This document shows positions 1 to 7,094 of a DNA stretch of 64,000 bases, one piece after another. Within the stretch, counting starts at the first letter, position 1. Every line of letters begins with the position of its first letter. The notes under the pieces were generated by a model. The model was given only the letters and a program-made list of their open reading frames with translations, searched no databases and was not told where the DNA came from. Position numbers and translations under genes: made by a program. Source of the stretch: Flavobacteriales bacterium. GTDB taxonomy: Bacteria; Bacteroidota; Bacteroidia; Flavobacteriales_E; Vicingaceae. The stretch covers positions 62,001-126,000 of the forward strand of contig JACJZB010000006.1 in the NCBI GenBank assembly GCA_020635815.1, in the 5' to 3' direction.

Positions 1-273
1 ATCCATCAATTCGACAATTTCTTTTTGTTAGAGGTAACACCATACACAGGACGTCATCATCAAATTAGAGTACAACTATCTGCCATTAATTGTCCTATAA
101 AAGGAGATTTAAAATACGGTTCTAATCGTTCTAACAAAGATGCCTCAATAAGTTTACATGCACGAAAAATAGAATTTATTCATCCTGTAAAAAAAGAATC
201 GCTTACCATTGTAGCTAACCCTAACACTACGGATAGCTTATGGAATGAAGCTGTTAAAGTGTTTAGCAGTTAA
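1..273 (+). CDS. RluA-family pseudouridine synthase, C-terminal part
   Basis: The reading frame is open from the first base, so this is the 3' end of a gene that starts outside the window. The visible 90 residues carry the conserved RluA-family C-terminal block: LLEVTPYTGRHHQIRVQLS, then a CPIKGDLKYG segment and the HARKIEFIHP strand. RluA-type enzymes isomerise uridine to pseudouridine in rRNA or tRNA. The catalytic Asp motif would lie upstream and is not visible, so the substrate class cannot be assigned. It ends about 105 bp before the HtrA gene. Confidence 0.85.
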   Translation: MHQFDNFFLLEVTPYTGRHHQIRVQLSAINCPIKGDLKYGSNRSNKDASISLHARKIEFIHPVKKESLTIVANPNTTDSLWNEAVKVFSS

Positions 274-379
274 CTTTTTAAGCTTAACATTTTTTAACAA
301 AAAAATCACACTAACCCCTTTACAGATAACGTTTTGAGGCTAAACTTTGTATTAAGTTTAACATCTAAAATCTGTAAAA

Positions 380-1837
380 ATGAAAAAATTGATTAAACCT
401 ACCCTCGCATTAGTTGGATTATTAACCCTTAGCGGAATTCTCTCAATTTCTTTCTATAAAGCACTAGCTAAAGAAGAAAAAGTTAAAATAATCGAAAAGA
501 CTTTACCTCCACAGCCTTTGTTAACATCAAATAAAGCTGTTGCAGGGTTTGCAAACCTTGAATATGCTGCAGAAATGAGTATAAACTCTGTAGTTCATAT
601 TAAAACAAAAACAGAAGTAAGAAGACAAACTGACCCTTTATTAGAATTTTTTTATGGAAGACCGCAACAATTATCTCCTCGAGAGGTTCAGGCTTCAGGT
701 TCAGGTGTAATCATTTCTAATGATGGTTACATAGTGACTAACAATCATGTTGTAGAAGGAGCAAACGAGATAGAAATAGTATTAAATAATAAAAAATCGT
801 TTACAGCAGAGTTAATTGGTAGCGACCCTAACACCGATATTGCTTTATTAAAGATAGAAAGTAACGACTTACCTCACATACAATATGGAAATTCAAACAA
901 CTTGAAAATTGGAGAATGGGTGCTTGCTGTAGGAAATCCTTTTAACTTAACCTCTACAGTTACGGCTGGAATTGTAAGTGCAAAAGGAAGAGATATTAAC
1001 ATCTTAAAAAATGACCCATATACTGGAATTTCTGCAATAGAATCATTTATACAAACTGATGCAGCGGTAAATCCAGGAAATAGTGGTGGTGCTTTGGTAA
1101 ATACTAATGGAGAGTTGATTGGAATAAATACAGCAATTCAATCAAATACTGGCTCATACACTGGTTATTCTTTTGCAATACCTGTAAATATTGTAAAAAA
1201 AGTAGTTAGTGACTTAAAAGAGTTTGGAACTGTTCAGCGTGCTTTTATTGGTGTTAGCATAGCAAATATTGATGAGGAATTAGCTAAAAAATTAGAAGTT
1301 TCAGACTTGTCTGGCGTTTATGTGAATGATGTAACTAAAAATGGTTCTGCCGCAAAAGCTGGAATTAAAAATGGTGATATCATAAAAAAGATTGGTAATA
1401 AAACTATAAGTGATGTTCCTGAATTACAAGAACAAATTGGACAATTTAGACCTGGTGATAAAATCTCTATTACTTTATTAAGAGAGAATAAAGAAATAGA
1501 AATTTCTTTAACACTAAAAAATCTAAATGGAGATGAAGGGATTATAAATAGCACAGAGAATGAAATTTTTAAAAAATTAGGGGTTCAACTTGTTGAACTA
1601 AGCCAAAAAGAATTAAAAAAACTAGACTTAGATAATGGGGTTAAAATAATACAATTGTACAATGGCAAACTTCGTTCTATTGGCATAAATGAAGGATTCA
1701 TTATTACAAAAATTAATCATCAAAAGGTAAGTACCGTAAAAGATGTTTATGATGCTTTATCTAATATAAAAGGAGGAGTACTAATGGAAGGGTTATATGA
1801 AAATGGCAGAAAAGAGTACTACGGATTTGGACTATAA
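380..1837 (+). CDS. htrA: DegP/HtrA-type periplasmic serine protease
   Basis: A 485-residue S1C trypsin-like protease with an N-terminal membrane/signal segment (about residues 5-25). The catalytic triad is complete: His123 in VTNNHVV, Asp153 in NTDIALL and Ser235 in NPGNSGGAL. Two PDZ-like domains follow (roughly 285-375 and 400-480); the first has the SGVYVNDVTKNGSA carboxylate-binding region. The family degrades or refolds damaged envelope proteins. The ATG start is supported by the signal segment that follows it directly. The gene ends only 11 bp before the IS3 element, so its native downstream sequence has been displaced. Confidence 0.95.
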   Translation: MKKLIKPTLALVGLLTLSGILSISFYKALAKEEKVKIIEKTLPPQPLLTSNKAVAGFANLEYAAEMSINSVVHIKTKTEVRRQTDPLLEFFYGRPQQLSPREVQASGSGVIISNDGYIVTNNHVVEGANEIEIVLNNKKSFTAELIGSDPNTDIALLKIESNDLPHIQYGNSNNLKIGEWVLAVGNPFNLTSTVTAGIVSAKGRDINILKNDPYTGISAIESFIQTDAAVNPGNSGGALVNTNGELIGINTAIQSNTGSYTGYSFAIPVNIVKKVVSDLKEFGTVQRAFIGVSIANIDEELAKKLEVSDLSGVYVNDVTKNGSAAKAGIKNGDIIKKIGNKTISDVPELQEQIGQFRPGDKISITLLRENKEIEISLTLKNLNGDEGIINSTENEIFKKLGVQLVELSQKELKKLDLDNGVKIIQLYNGKLRSIGINEGFIITKINHQKVSTVKDVYDALSNIKGGVLMEGLYENGRKEYYGFGL

Positions 1838-1887
1838 CGCAATAATAATGTGTCGTCCTGAAATAGGTTGACAGTTTTTAAATAAAA

Positions 1888-2706
1888 TTAATTTAAACCG
1901 AAGAGGATATCCTCTTCGGTTTTTTCGTGTACAAAATTAGGTGTTTTCATGTTTAAACTCAAATGAGGTCTTTTATTATTGTAAGTATCAATTGATTCAT
2001 TTATTAATAATTCTAATTCTTTACCTGAATTACATTTTTCTATCAAGAATTCTTGTTTTAATATTCCATTTATCCTTTCTGCTAAAGCATTTTGATAACA
2101 ATCATAACCATCAGTCATTGATGGAGTTATTGCGTTTCGTTTCAACTCTGTTTGATAGACTTCAGAGGCGTACTGTAACCCTCTATCAGAATGATGTATT
2201 AATGGCTTCTTAGATTTTCGTCTTTTAACAGCGATCTTTAATGCTTTTACAACATTTTCAGCACTCATATCATCACTTAGTTTATGACCAACTATTTTCC
2301 TACTATAAGCATCTGTTATTAACGATAGATAATGTGTTTTTTCTCTACTTTTTATATAAGTAATATCACTTACATAAAACTGTTCTGGACGCTTTGGTTT
2401 TCTTTCTTTCATTAAATTCGGGTGTTTAGTTAACCAATGTTTTGAGTGAGTTGTTTTAGTATAATTCTTCTTCGGTTTTACGAGCATGTGCTCTGAGCGT
2501 AAGTAATCAAACAAAGCATCTCTGCCTATTTTTATATTCTTCTGTTTAAAATCTTCTTTTAATAAATAATATAGTTTTCGTGTTCCTATCCGAGGCATCT
2601 CCATTCTTATTTCTTGTACCAACGGTTTTACTTGTGATAATTCTTTTACTCGTTTTGCTGATCTGTTTTTTGCTTGATAAATAGCCTGTCTACTTACCCC
2701 AAACAA
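1888..2706 (-). CDS. IS3-family transposase OrfB (DDE integrase domain)
   Basis: A 272-residue catalytic subunit with an HTH_21-like N-terminus and an rve-type integrase core. The DDE residues sit in YVSDITYIK, HHSDRGLQYAS and NALAERINGILK. The separate frame opens with TTG, but the frame is open further upstream. IS3 elements normally make an OrfAB fusion by a -1 frameshift, and a GAAAAG slippery run (2730-2735 on this strand) directly precedes the orfA stop. The independent start is therefore probably nominal. Confidence 0.92.
   Translation of the reverse strand: MFGVSRQAIYQAKNRSAKRVKELSQVKPLVQEIRMEMPRIGTRKLYYLLKEDFKQKNIKIGRDALFDYLRSEHMLVKPKKNYTKTTHSKHWLTKHPNLMKERKPKRPEQFYVSDITYIKSREKTHYLSLITDAYSRKIVGHKLSDDMSAENVVKALKIAVKRRKSKKPLIHHSDRGLQYASEVYQTELKRNAITPSMTDGYDCYQNALAERINGILKQEFLIEKCNSGKELELLINESIDTYNNKRPHLSLNMKTPNFVHEKTEEDILFGLN
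1895..1922. terminator. 28-bp perfect palindrome at the 3' end of orfB
   Basis: AAACCGAAGAGGAT is followed immediately by its exact reverse complement ATCCTCTTCGGTTT, then a run of T on the plus strand. The palindrome encodes the last residues of OrfB and can form a strong hairpin. The plus-strand T-run suggests termination of transcription entering the IS from htrA; a role in protecting the transposase from outside transcription is inferred. Confidence 0.65.
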
Positions 2707-2726
2707 TCGAGAGTATTGAGATATAT

Positions 2727-3128
2727 TTACTTTTCTCCTTTGTCTCTTTTCAAAGATTGTTTGGGTAAATACTTTTTTCGCAAGCCTGCTCCATATTTAT
2801 TGTCAAATACATCAATCATTTCATTGAGTATCTCATTTTTTAGCTGCTCGTCTTCTAATTGCTTTTCTAAACGCTTAATCTTTTGAGCTGGTGTTTCTTT
2901 TTGTTTGGGACTAGACATTATATGAATGTTTGGTTTATTCCAGTCTAAATTACCATGTTTTCTTAACCAAACCAAAACTGTGCTCCTGCCTTGTATCCCA
3001 TAAGCCTTCTGAGCTTGTTTGTAGGTCATCTCACCCTTTTCTACTTGGGAAACTACAGCCAATTTAAAGCCTAAGTTATAATCGCGTTGACTTCGCTTTT
3101 GCTTTGTCTTTAATACTTCTTTCATCAA
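2727..3128 (-). CDS. IS3-family transposase OrfA (helix-turn-helix)
   Basis: A 133-residue N-terminal transposase subunit. A helix-turn-helix (about residues 17-58, LGFKLAVVSQVEKGEMTYKQ followed by a QGRSTVLVWLR recognition helix) is followed by a leucine-rich coiled coil (about 78-108), the standard OrfA arrangement. The frame ends in GEK then TAA, with A-rich DNA suited to a -1 slip into orfB. Start ATG lies about 40 bp inside the right terminal repeat, as expected. Confidence 0.9.
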   Translation of the reverse strand: MMKEVLKTKQKRSQRDYNLGFKLAVVSQVEKGEMTYKQAQKAYGIQGRSTVLVWLRKHGNLDWNKPNIHIMSSPKQKETPAQKIKRLEKQLEDEQLKNEILNEMIDVFDNKYGAGLRKKYLPKQSLKRDKGEK

Positions 3129-3183
3129 TAAGTCGATTTTGTGTCAACTTATTTCAGGACGGGACATTTATTTAGATTTAAAA

Positions 3184-3286
3184 GGCTGCAAAAATATTGG
3201 GAATTATGTACAATTAACACGTAATCCTATTTACGAGGCTTAAAAATTAAAAAAGCACTTCAAATTTTGAAGTGCTTTTTTTGTAT
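3184..3286 (+). repeat. Left 103-bp inverted repeat of the island
   Basis: It starts GGCTGCAAAAATATTGGG and ends in a hairpin with a T-run. By hand count 91 of 103 positions match the complement of 20208-20310. A 28-bp stretch (3197-3224) is identical in both; it begins TTGGGAATTATGTACAATTA. Differences cluster in the spacer before the hairpin. The outer edge begins with GG, compatible with IS1595-type ends, but that is only suggestive. Confidence 0.85.
3255..3282 (+). terminator. Rho-independent terminator inside the left repeat
   Basis: GCACTTCAAA pairs with TTTGAAGTGC around a single unpaired base, followed by seven T and preceded by a run of A, so it could work in both directions. The same hairpin occurs in the right repeat, so each island edge is closed by a terminator. 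Confidence 0.7.
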
Positions 3287-3311
3287 ATTAGTTTTTTTAA
3301 GCTATTTAACT

Positions 3312-3599
3312 ATGAGAGATATTCCAAATATTACTTACAAGGAAGAAATGACCAAAGAAGATTTGGTTAAAGAAATTAATAACAGATTGCATATTATTAA
3401 CAAAAGACAACAATTATTTGATGATAGGCTTGATAAAATACATCATTCCTTGAATAGTATTAGCAATACTTTGAACGAGCTAAGCGAGAATTCAATTACA
3501 AGAACTGAGTTCAAAAAAGAGATGAGTGAGCTTAAAGAGTGGATGAAAGAATGGATGGAGAAAATTAATGATAAGCTTGATGATTTAGAGGGTAACTAA
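3312..3599 (+). CDS. Small coiled-coil protein, unknown function
   Basis: A 95-residue protein starting MRDIPNITYKEEMTKEDLV. The frame also allows a start at 3267, but that lies in the terminator hairpin, so the ATG at 3312 is preferred. Residues 15-90 are charged heptad-like sequence (KRQQLFDDRLDKIHHSLNSI, then ELKEWMKEWMEK), predicting a long coiled coil. No signal peptide or catalytic motif is visible. It is the first gene inside the left repeat. I do not recognise a named family. Confidence 0.6.
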   Translation: MRDIPNITYKEEMTKEDLVKEINNRLHIINKRQQLFDDRLDKIHHSLNSISNTLNELSENSITRTEFKKEMSELKEWMKEWMEKINDKLDDLEGN

Positions 3600-3624
3600 C
3601 GTTATCTCAATAATAGTTTTAAAC

Positions 3625-3864
3625 TTACCACTCAGCAATAATTTTCTGAACTTCTATCAATTTACTTTCATTGTCCCTGAAATCCTGCATTATGATATTT
3701 TCTATTTTAGTTAAAGCATTTTCAGCTCTTATTTTATCTTCTTCAAGTTTCTCGGCATGAAACAATAAATTAAAATTTTTAGGAAGACCATAATTATTCT
3801 CATAATTTGATTCAAATAACAATCCTTTTAATTCTTCTTTTATTATTTCCTTGACCCTATTCAT
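3625..3864 (-). CDS. Small hypothetical protein (79 aa)
   Basis: A charged, largely helical 79-residue protein (MNRVKEIIKEELKGLLFESN, then HAEKLEEDKIRAENALTKIE). It has no membrane segment or known motif. It converges on the upstream coiled-coil gene with 25 bp between stops. Its start is preceded by an 18-bp sequence (3869-3886) that recurs upstream of another island gene at 19511, suggesting shared expression signals. Function unknown. Confidence 0.5.
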   Translation of the reverse strand: MNRVKEIIKEELKGLLFESNYENNYGLPKNFNLLFHAEKLEEDKIRAENALTKIENIIMQDFRDNESKLIEVQKIIAEW

Positions 3865-3868
3865 TATG

Positions 3869-3886
3869 TATAAATAGGTAGAAAAA
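3869..3886. repeat. 18-bp repeat, copy 1, upstream of the 79-aa gene
   Basis: TATAAATAGGTAGAAAAA is identical at 19533-19550. Both copies have the same plus-strand orientation, and both sit just upstream of a minus-strand small gene (starts 3864 and 19511). It may be a promoter or operator element or a trace of a shared duplication. Confidence 0.6.
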
Positions 3887-3908
3887 ATATTTAAGCAGTT
3901 ATATATGT
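3883..3908 (-). pseudogene. Remnant of an ISXO2-type transposase 3' end
   Basis: The plus-strand sequence AAATATTTAAGCAGTTATAT and following bases closely match 4350-4375, the terminal codons (YMAA, stop) and downstream flank of the transposase gene at 4357-5583. Only about 26 bp are shared, with two substitutions in the former Ala codon. It looks like a leftover tail of a related element or a boundary duplicated when the 470-bp block between the two copies was inserted. Confidence 0.5.
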
Positions 3909-3985
3909 GGTAATAATTTACTATTGTAAAATGATAAGTTTTTTTTTATTTCAACTATTTATAAATTGAAAGACTAAAGTTATAA

Positions 3986-4141
3986 ATGGAAGCTTATTTA
4001 ATAATTGATATAAAAAGGTGGGATTTAATTCCAAAATTAAATCAATATAAGCAAGAGGTTACGAGTAGAACTCTCTCTGGTAGATACTATAAATTAAGAG
4101 TATTGTTTTTTGAATTTGTCTTAAGAATCGAACTCAATTAA
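3986..4141 (+). CDS. Possible 51-aa small protein
   Basis: ATG at 3986 opens a 51-codon frame (MEAYLIIDIKRWDLIPKLNQ to the C-terminus FVLRIELN). It fills the otherwise empty stretch between the 79-aa gene and the convergent 67-aa gene, overlapping the latter's 3' end by 21 bp. Nothing recognisable is present. It is supported only by length and position, so it may be spurious. Confidence 0.3.
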   Translation: MEAYLIIDIKRWDLIPKLNQYKQEVTSRTLSGRYYKLRVLFFEFVLRIELN

Positions 4142-4324
4142 AACAGTTGTTACGACTATTGGTTTCCCACTAGATGTCATGGTTGTTGATTGAGACATGT
4201 GTGTTATTTTAAATATTTTGTTTTGTCCAATTTTTTCTCCAATTAAAGTATCTAGCTTCTTATGAATATTCAACCCTTCTATATTAGATGTTAGCTTGTG
4301 CGTAAAATGAAATATATCAACCAT
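4121..4324 (-). CDS. Small island protein of the MSQS type (67 aa), unknown function
   Basis: The C-terminal half (KKLDTLIGEKIGQNKIFKIT, then HMSQS and TVLIEFDS) aligns with the 72-aa product at 12249-12467, which has DRLIRTRLG, KMSQS and SLLIEME at the same spacing. The two appear to be diverged members of one unknown small-protein family carried twice on the island. No signal peptide or metal-binding motif is present. The gene lies directly downstream of the left ISXO2-type transposase and in the same orientation. Confidence 0.6.
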   Translation of the reverse strand: MVDIFHFTHKLTSNIEGLNIHKKLDTLIGEKIGQNKIFKITHMSQSTTMTSSGKPIVVTTVLIEFDS

Positions 4325-4356
4325 AGTTATTTTTTTAATAAAAATAAAAAAAATAT

Positions 4357-5583
4357 TTAAGCAGCCATATATGAATATGAATCTATTGTTCCTCGTATTT
4401 CCTCATTTGTAATATTCTTTTTTAAACATTTTCCAAGAAGTTTTGAGAATCTCTGGCTATTTGTTAAGCTTCGGTTGTTATATCTGAAAGCAAACTCGTT
4501 TAAATATTTGTCGGTATGTCTATAAGAGAAGTGGAAGTATGTGCCATTTTCCATTTTCTTGAAATGACACCAAATGTTCTCTATGTGGTTTGTTGTTTTC
4601 ATGTCATTCCCTTCACCTTCTGAATATAGAATTGGTGTATAATCTCCTTTTTCCCTTGAGTGAATAATTACATCATGTTTTCTGAAATGGTTTTTCACAT
4701 CATTATAAGCAGGGTGACCATCAGTCATTATCTTTGCACTTTTATCTATGTGCTTTTTTAGAAGAGGCATCATGTTAATTCCATTAATATCAGCTTTATG
4801 TCTTCCCATTTTCTTCAGTAATAATTTCCCTTGTTTTACCAATACACCATCTGAATTATAAATATCTCTTTCAATCAATCCAACTATATTCTTTTTATAA
4901 TGAATCTTTTGGTGGTGTAAATTTCTGGTATATTTATCTTCTATTAGAGGTCTGTTATATGCAGGAACATCTTTAAGGAGTTCTTCTAATTTACTTTCTT
5001 TTTGAGTACTAGGTTTTCCTGTTTTCTTTGCATATTTTGCTTCTCGCTTTAATCTGTTTTCTTTTTCTTTTTTCCCTTCTAACCCCCAGTGTATGCGTTC
5101 CAAATTTCTTTTATAAATTTTATAGGCTAATTTTTTATCTCTATTTAGTTTAGCTCCAGCAAAAGTTTCATCAATTTCTACAATTCCAAACAATGTCCCT
5201 TCATTCTCATCATCAAGAGCTTCTTTAATTTTATGAGACATAGACAATGCTGTTTTGTAGCTAACATCTATTTTTTCTGAAAGAGCAACAGAAGAAATCC
5301 CTCTTTTAGAATTAGCTATTTCATATATAGCAACAAACCAGTCAATTAATGGTACGTTTGAACCTTGAAAAATGGTTCCTGTTTTAACTGAAAAATTCTT
5401 TTGACATTTAGAACATCTAAATATCTTTCTATCTACATTATAATTGTTATTGTGAGGGTTGCTACAATTTTCACCTGAACAAGTTGGTATTCCGTTCCAT
5501 TTAAGGTCGACTAAAAATTGAATACATTTTTCTTCTGTGTTAAGGGTCTTTATAAGGCGTACAATACTTTTAAAATTTTCCAT
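4357..5583 (-). CDS. ISXO2/IS1595-type transposase (left copy)
   Basis: A roughly 408-residue transposase. The N-terminal zinc ribbon has the pairs CSGENC and CSKC; the C-terminal ISXO2-like DDE domain shows VEIDETFAGAK, a KIMTDGHPAYN segment and NHIENIWCHFKK. A basic insertion lies between the first and second acidic residues. The start at 5583 (MENFKSIVRL) is chosen over 5598 because it matches the usual distance to the TEEKC motif. It points toward the left inverted repeat. The right-hand homologue at 17217 is clearly related but much diverged, so this is not a recent duplication. Confidence 0.88.
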   Translation of the reverse strand: MENFKSIVRLIKTLNTEEKCIQFLVDLKWNGIPTCSGENCSNPHNNNYNVDRKIFRCSKCQKNFSVKTGTIFQGSNVPLIDWFVAIYEIANSKRGISSVALSEKIDVSYKTALSMSHKIKEALDDENEGTLFGIVEIDETFAGAKLNRDKKLAYKIYKRNLERIHWGLEGKKEKENRLKREAKYAKKTGKPSTQKESKLEELLKDVPAYNRPLIEDKYTRNLHHQKIHYKKNIVGLIERDIYNSDGVLVKQGKLLLKKMGRHKADINGINMMPLLKKHIDKSAKIMTDGHPAYNDVKNHFRKHDVIIHSREKGDYTPILYSEGEGNDMKTTNHIENIWCHFKKMENGTYFHFSYRHTDKYLNEFAFRYNNRSLTNSQRFSKLLGKCLKKNITNEEIRGTIDSYSYMAA

Positions 5584-5780
5584 AGGATGCAGAAGCATCT
5601 TGGAGGAGGGCTATTAGAGGTTATTTTTTGCTTGTTATTCATACATTATATATAAACTTTTCTTTTAAAAGTTACAAAGTTGCCTGTAGCTCAATAATAT
5701 CAATATATTTACATGAAAAGAGTTTTAAAAGTTTACAAATAGCATCTTCTATCTACATTATAAAAACAAATCTTTTGACT

Positions 5781-5788
5781 TATATTTG
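5781..5788 (+). promoter_or_regulatory. Possible -7 element of the sigma-factor gene
   Basis: TATATTTG fits the Bacteroidota -7 consensus TAnnTTTG and lies 15 bp before the sigma-factor start. No well-placed TTG is seen 17-23 bp upstream, so support is partial. Confidence 0.4.
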
Positions 5789-5802
5789 TTCTTTCTTATA
5801 AT

Positions 5803-6372
5803 TTGAGTTTACACCTCCAAAATATCATCAAACAAATAAAACTTGGTAACGAGCAACCTTTAATTGACTTATATAAATTATATCGCAATGAATTTGTTGT
5901 ATGGTCTTGCAAAGAATTTGGTGCAAATGAAGAACAAGCAAAAGATGCCTTTCAAGAAGCCATTTTAGATTTTAATGATAATATAATTCGAGGGTATTTA
6001 ACAGAATTTTCATCTTCAGTAAAAACTTATTTATTTCAAATAGGCAAGCACAAAGTCATTAATTTAATAAAAAAAGAAAGCAAAATTACTTACAATGACA
6101 ATCTTCAGTTGATTAAGGGCAACGAATATGAAGATTATATGGATGATGAAAATAAAGCTTATACCCAAGAGCAAATAAGTTCTGCCATAAATAAATTGCC
6201 AGAAGATTGTCAGAAAGTATTAAAGTTACACTACTTTAATGAGTACGATATGGGTAGCATTGCCCGTGAAATGGAATACAAAAATGCAGATACTGCTAAA
6301 TCTAAGAAATCAGTCTGCATGAAAAGATTAATAACTGAATTAAATAAGTTCTCAAAAATTTTATTGTTTTGA
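5803..6372 (+). CDS. ECF-type RNA polymerase sigma factor
   Basis: A 189-residue sigma-70-family protein. Region 2 is at about residues 25-95 (LYRNEFVVWSCKEFGANEEQ, with the acidic DAFQEAILDF helix); region 4 is at about 125-185 (INKLPEDCQKVLKLHYFNEY, then an HTH with GSIAREMEY). Translation must start at a TTG, since no in-frame ATG occurs before residue 112. It is overlapped by the downstream membrane/TPR gene at a TGATG junction, the usual arrangement of an ECF sigma factor with its membrane regulator. The target regulon is unknown; the nearby lipoprotein and secreted genes are candidates by position. Confidence 0.85.
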   Translation: MSLHLQNIIKQIKLGNEQPLIDLYKLYRNEFVVWSCKEFGANEEQAKDAFQEAILDFNDNIIRGYLTEFSSSVKTYLFQIGKHKVINLIKKESKITYNDNLQLIKGNEYEDYMDDENKAYTQEQISSAINKLPEDCQKVLKLHYFNEYDMGSIAREMEYKNADTAKSKKSVCMKRLITELNKFSKILLF

Positions 6373-7094
6373 TGGAACAATCATTTGAACATATTGAATT
6401 ATTTGAAGCTTACCATTCAAAAACGCTGACAGGTAAAGAATTGCTTGAATTTGAAGCTAGATTAAGTTACGACCAAGAGTTTAGAGAGGAATTTAATCGT
6501 TTTCAAAAATTAGAAGAAGGTATTAAACAACATTTTAGAGGCGAATTAAAAAATAAACTTAATCAAGTTGATAAAGAACTTAAAAACGATGTTATTTCCA
6601 TTTCACCACCAAAAAAAGCTAAAAAATTATGTTGGATTTCAGCAGTTGCAGCTTCATTAATAATAGGAATATTCTTATTTAATTTTTATTATTCTGAAAA
6701 TAATCATAGCCAATTAGCTCAGCAATATTGGCCGATTGAAGAAGGTTTGCCAGTAAAAATGAGTACAAAAGGTATTTATGATGATGTCATGAATGCTTAC
6801 AAACAAAAGCAGTGGCAAGAAGCAGAAGATTTATTGCTAACAATTAACTCAGATACGGCTAATTATTTTTTAGGCGTAATTAATTACCAACAACAAGATT
6901 ATTCAACATCAATAAACTATTTAGAGAAAATTCCTACAACTTCATTTTGGAATGAAGAAAGTGAATTTAGATTGGCATTAACTTATCTATCACTAAATAA
7001 TGTTGAAGAAGCAAAAATAATGTTGATTACAATATCTGGTTCTCCATCCAATTTATATAAAGAAAAAGCCATGGAGCTTTTAGATAAAATTTAA
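6372..7094 (+). CDS. Single-pass membrane TPR protein, probable anti-sigma factor
   Basis: About 240 residues. The N-terminal 90 residues are cytoplasmic-looking (HSKTLTGKELLEFEARLSYD resembles zinc-less anti-sigma N-termini), one membrane segment follows at about 95-113 (WISAVAASLIIGIFLFNFYY), and a periplasmic C-terminal region carries about two to three TPR-like repeats (YKQKQWQEAEDLLLTINSDT, YFLGVINYQQQDYSTSINYL). The start is the ATG overlapping the sigma-factor stop by one base, implying translational coupling. The anti-sigma role is inferred from coupling and topology. It could alternatively be a sensor working with the exported TPR-CHAT protease of the same island. Confidence 0.7.
   Translation: MEQSFEHIELFEAYHSKTLTGKELLEFEARLSYDQEFREEFNRFQKLEEGIKQHFRGELKNKLNQVDKELKNDVISISPPKKAKKLCWISAVAASLIIGIFLFNFYYSENNHSQLAQQYWPIEEGLPVKMSTKGIYDDVMNAYKQKQWQEAEDLLLTINSDTANYFLGVINYQQQDYSTSINYLEKIPTTSFWNEESEFRLALTYLSLNNVEEAKIMLITISGSPSNLYKEKAMELLDKI

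Larger units (their letters stand above)
1849..3166 (-). mobile_element. IS3-family insertion sequence, about 1.32 kb
   Basis: The element has two transposase frames (orfA then orfB, minus strand) between imperfect terminal inverted repeats. The left end (1849-1874) reads TGTGTCGTCCTGAAATAGGT and onward; the complement of the right end (3141-3166) reads TGTCCCGTCCTGAAATAAGT and onward. By hand count 22 of 26 positions match. I cannot see a clean target-site duplication: flanking bases are ATAA on the left and TTTA on the right. The element lies just downstream of htrA and ends 17 bp before the inverted repeat of the 17-kb island. Both frames look intact, so it may be active. Confidence 0.9.

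Noticed and set aside
3267..3311. Longer start (MKCFFCILVFLSYL) for the coiled-coil gene as a signal peptide
   Set aside because: These codons come from the terminator stem and its T-run; the ATG at 3312 fits better.
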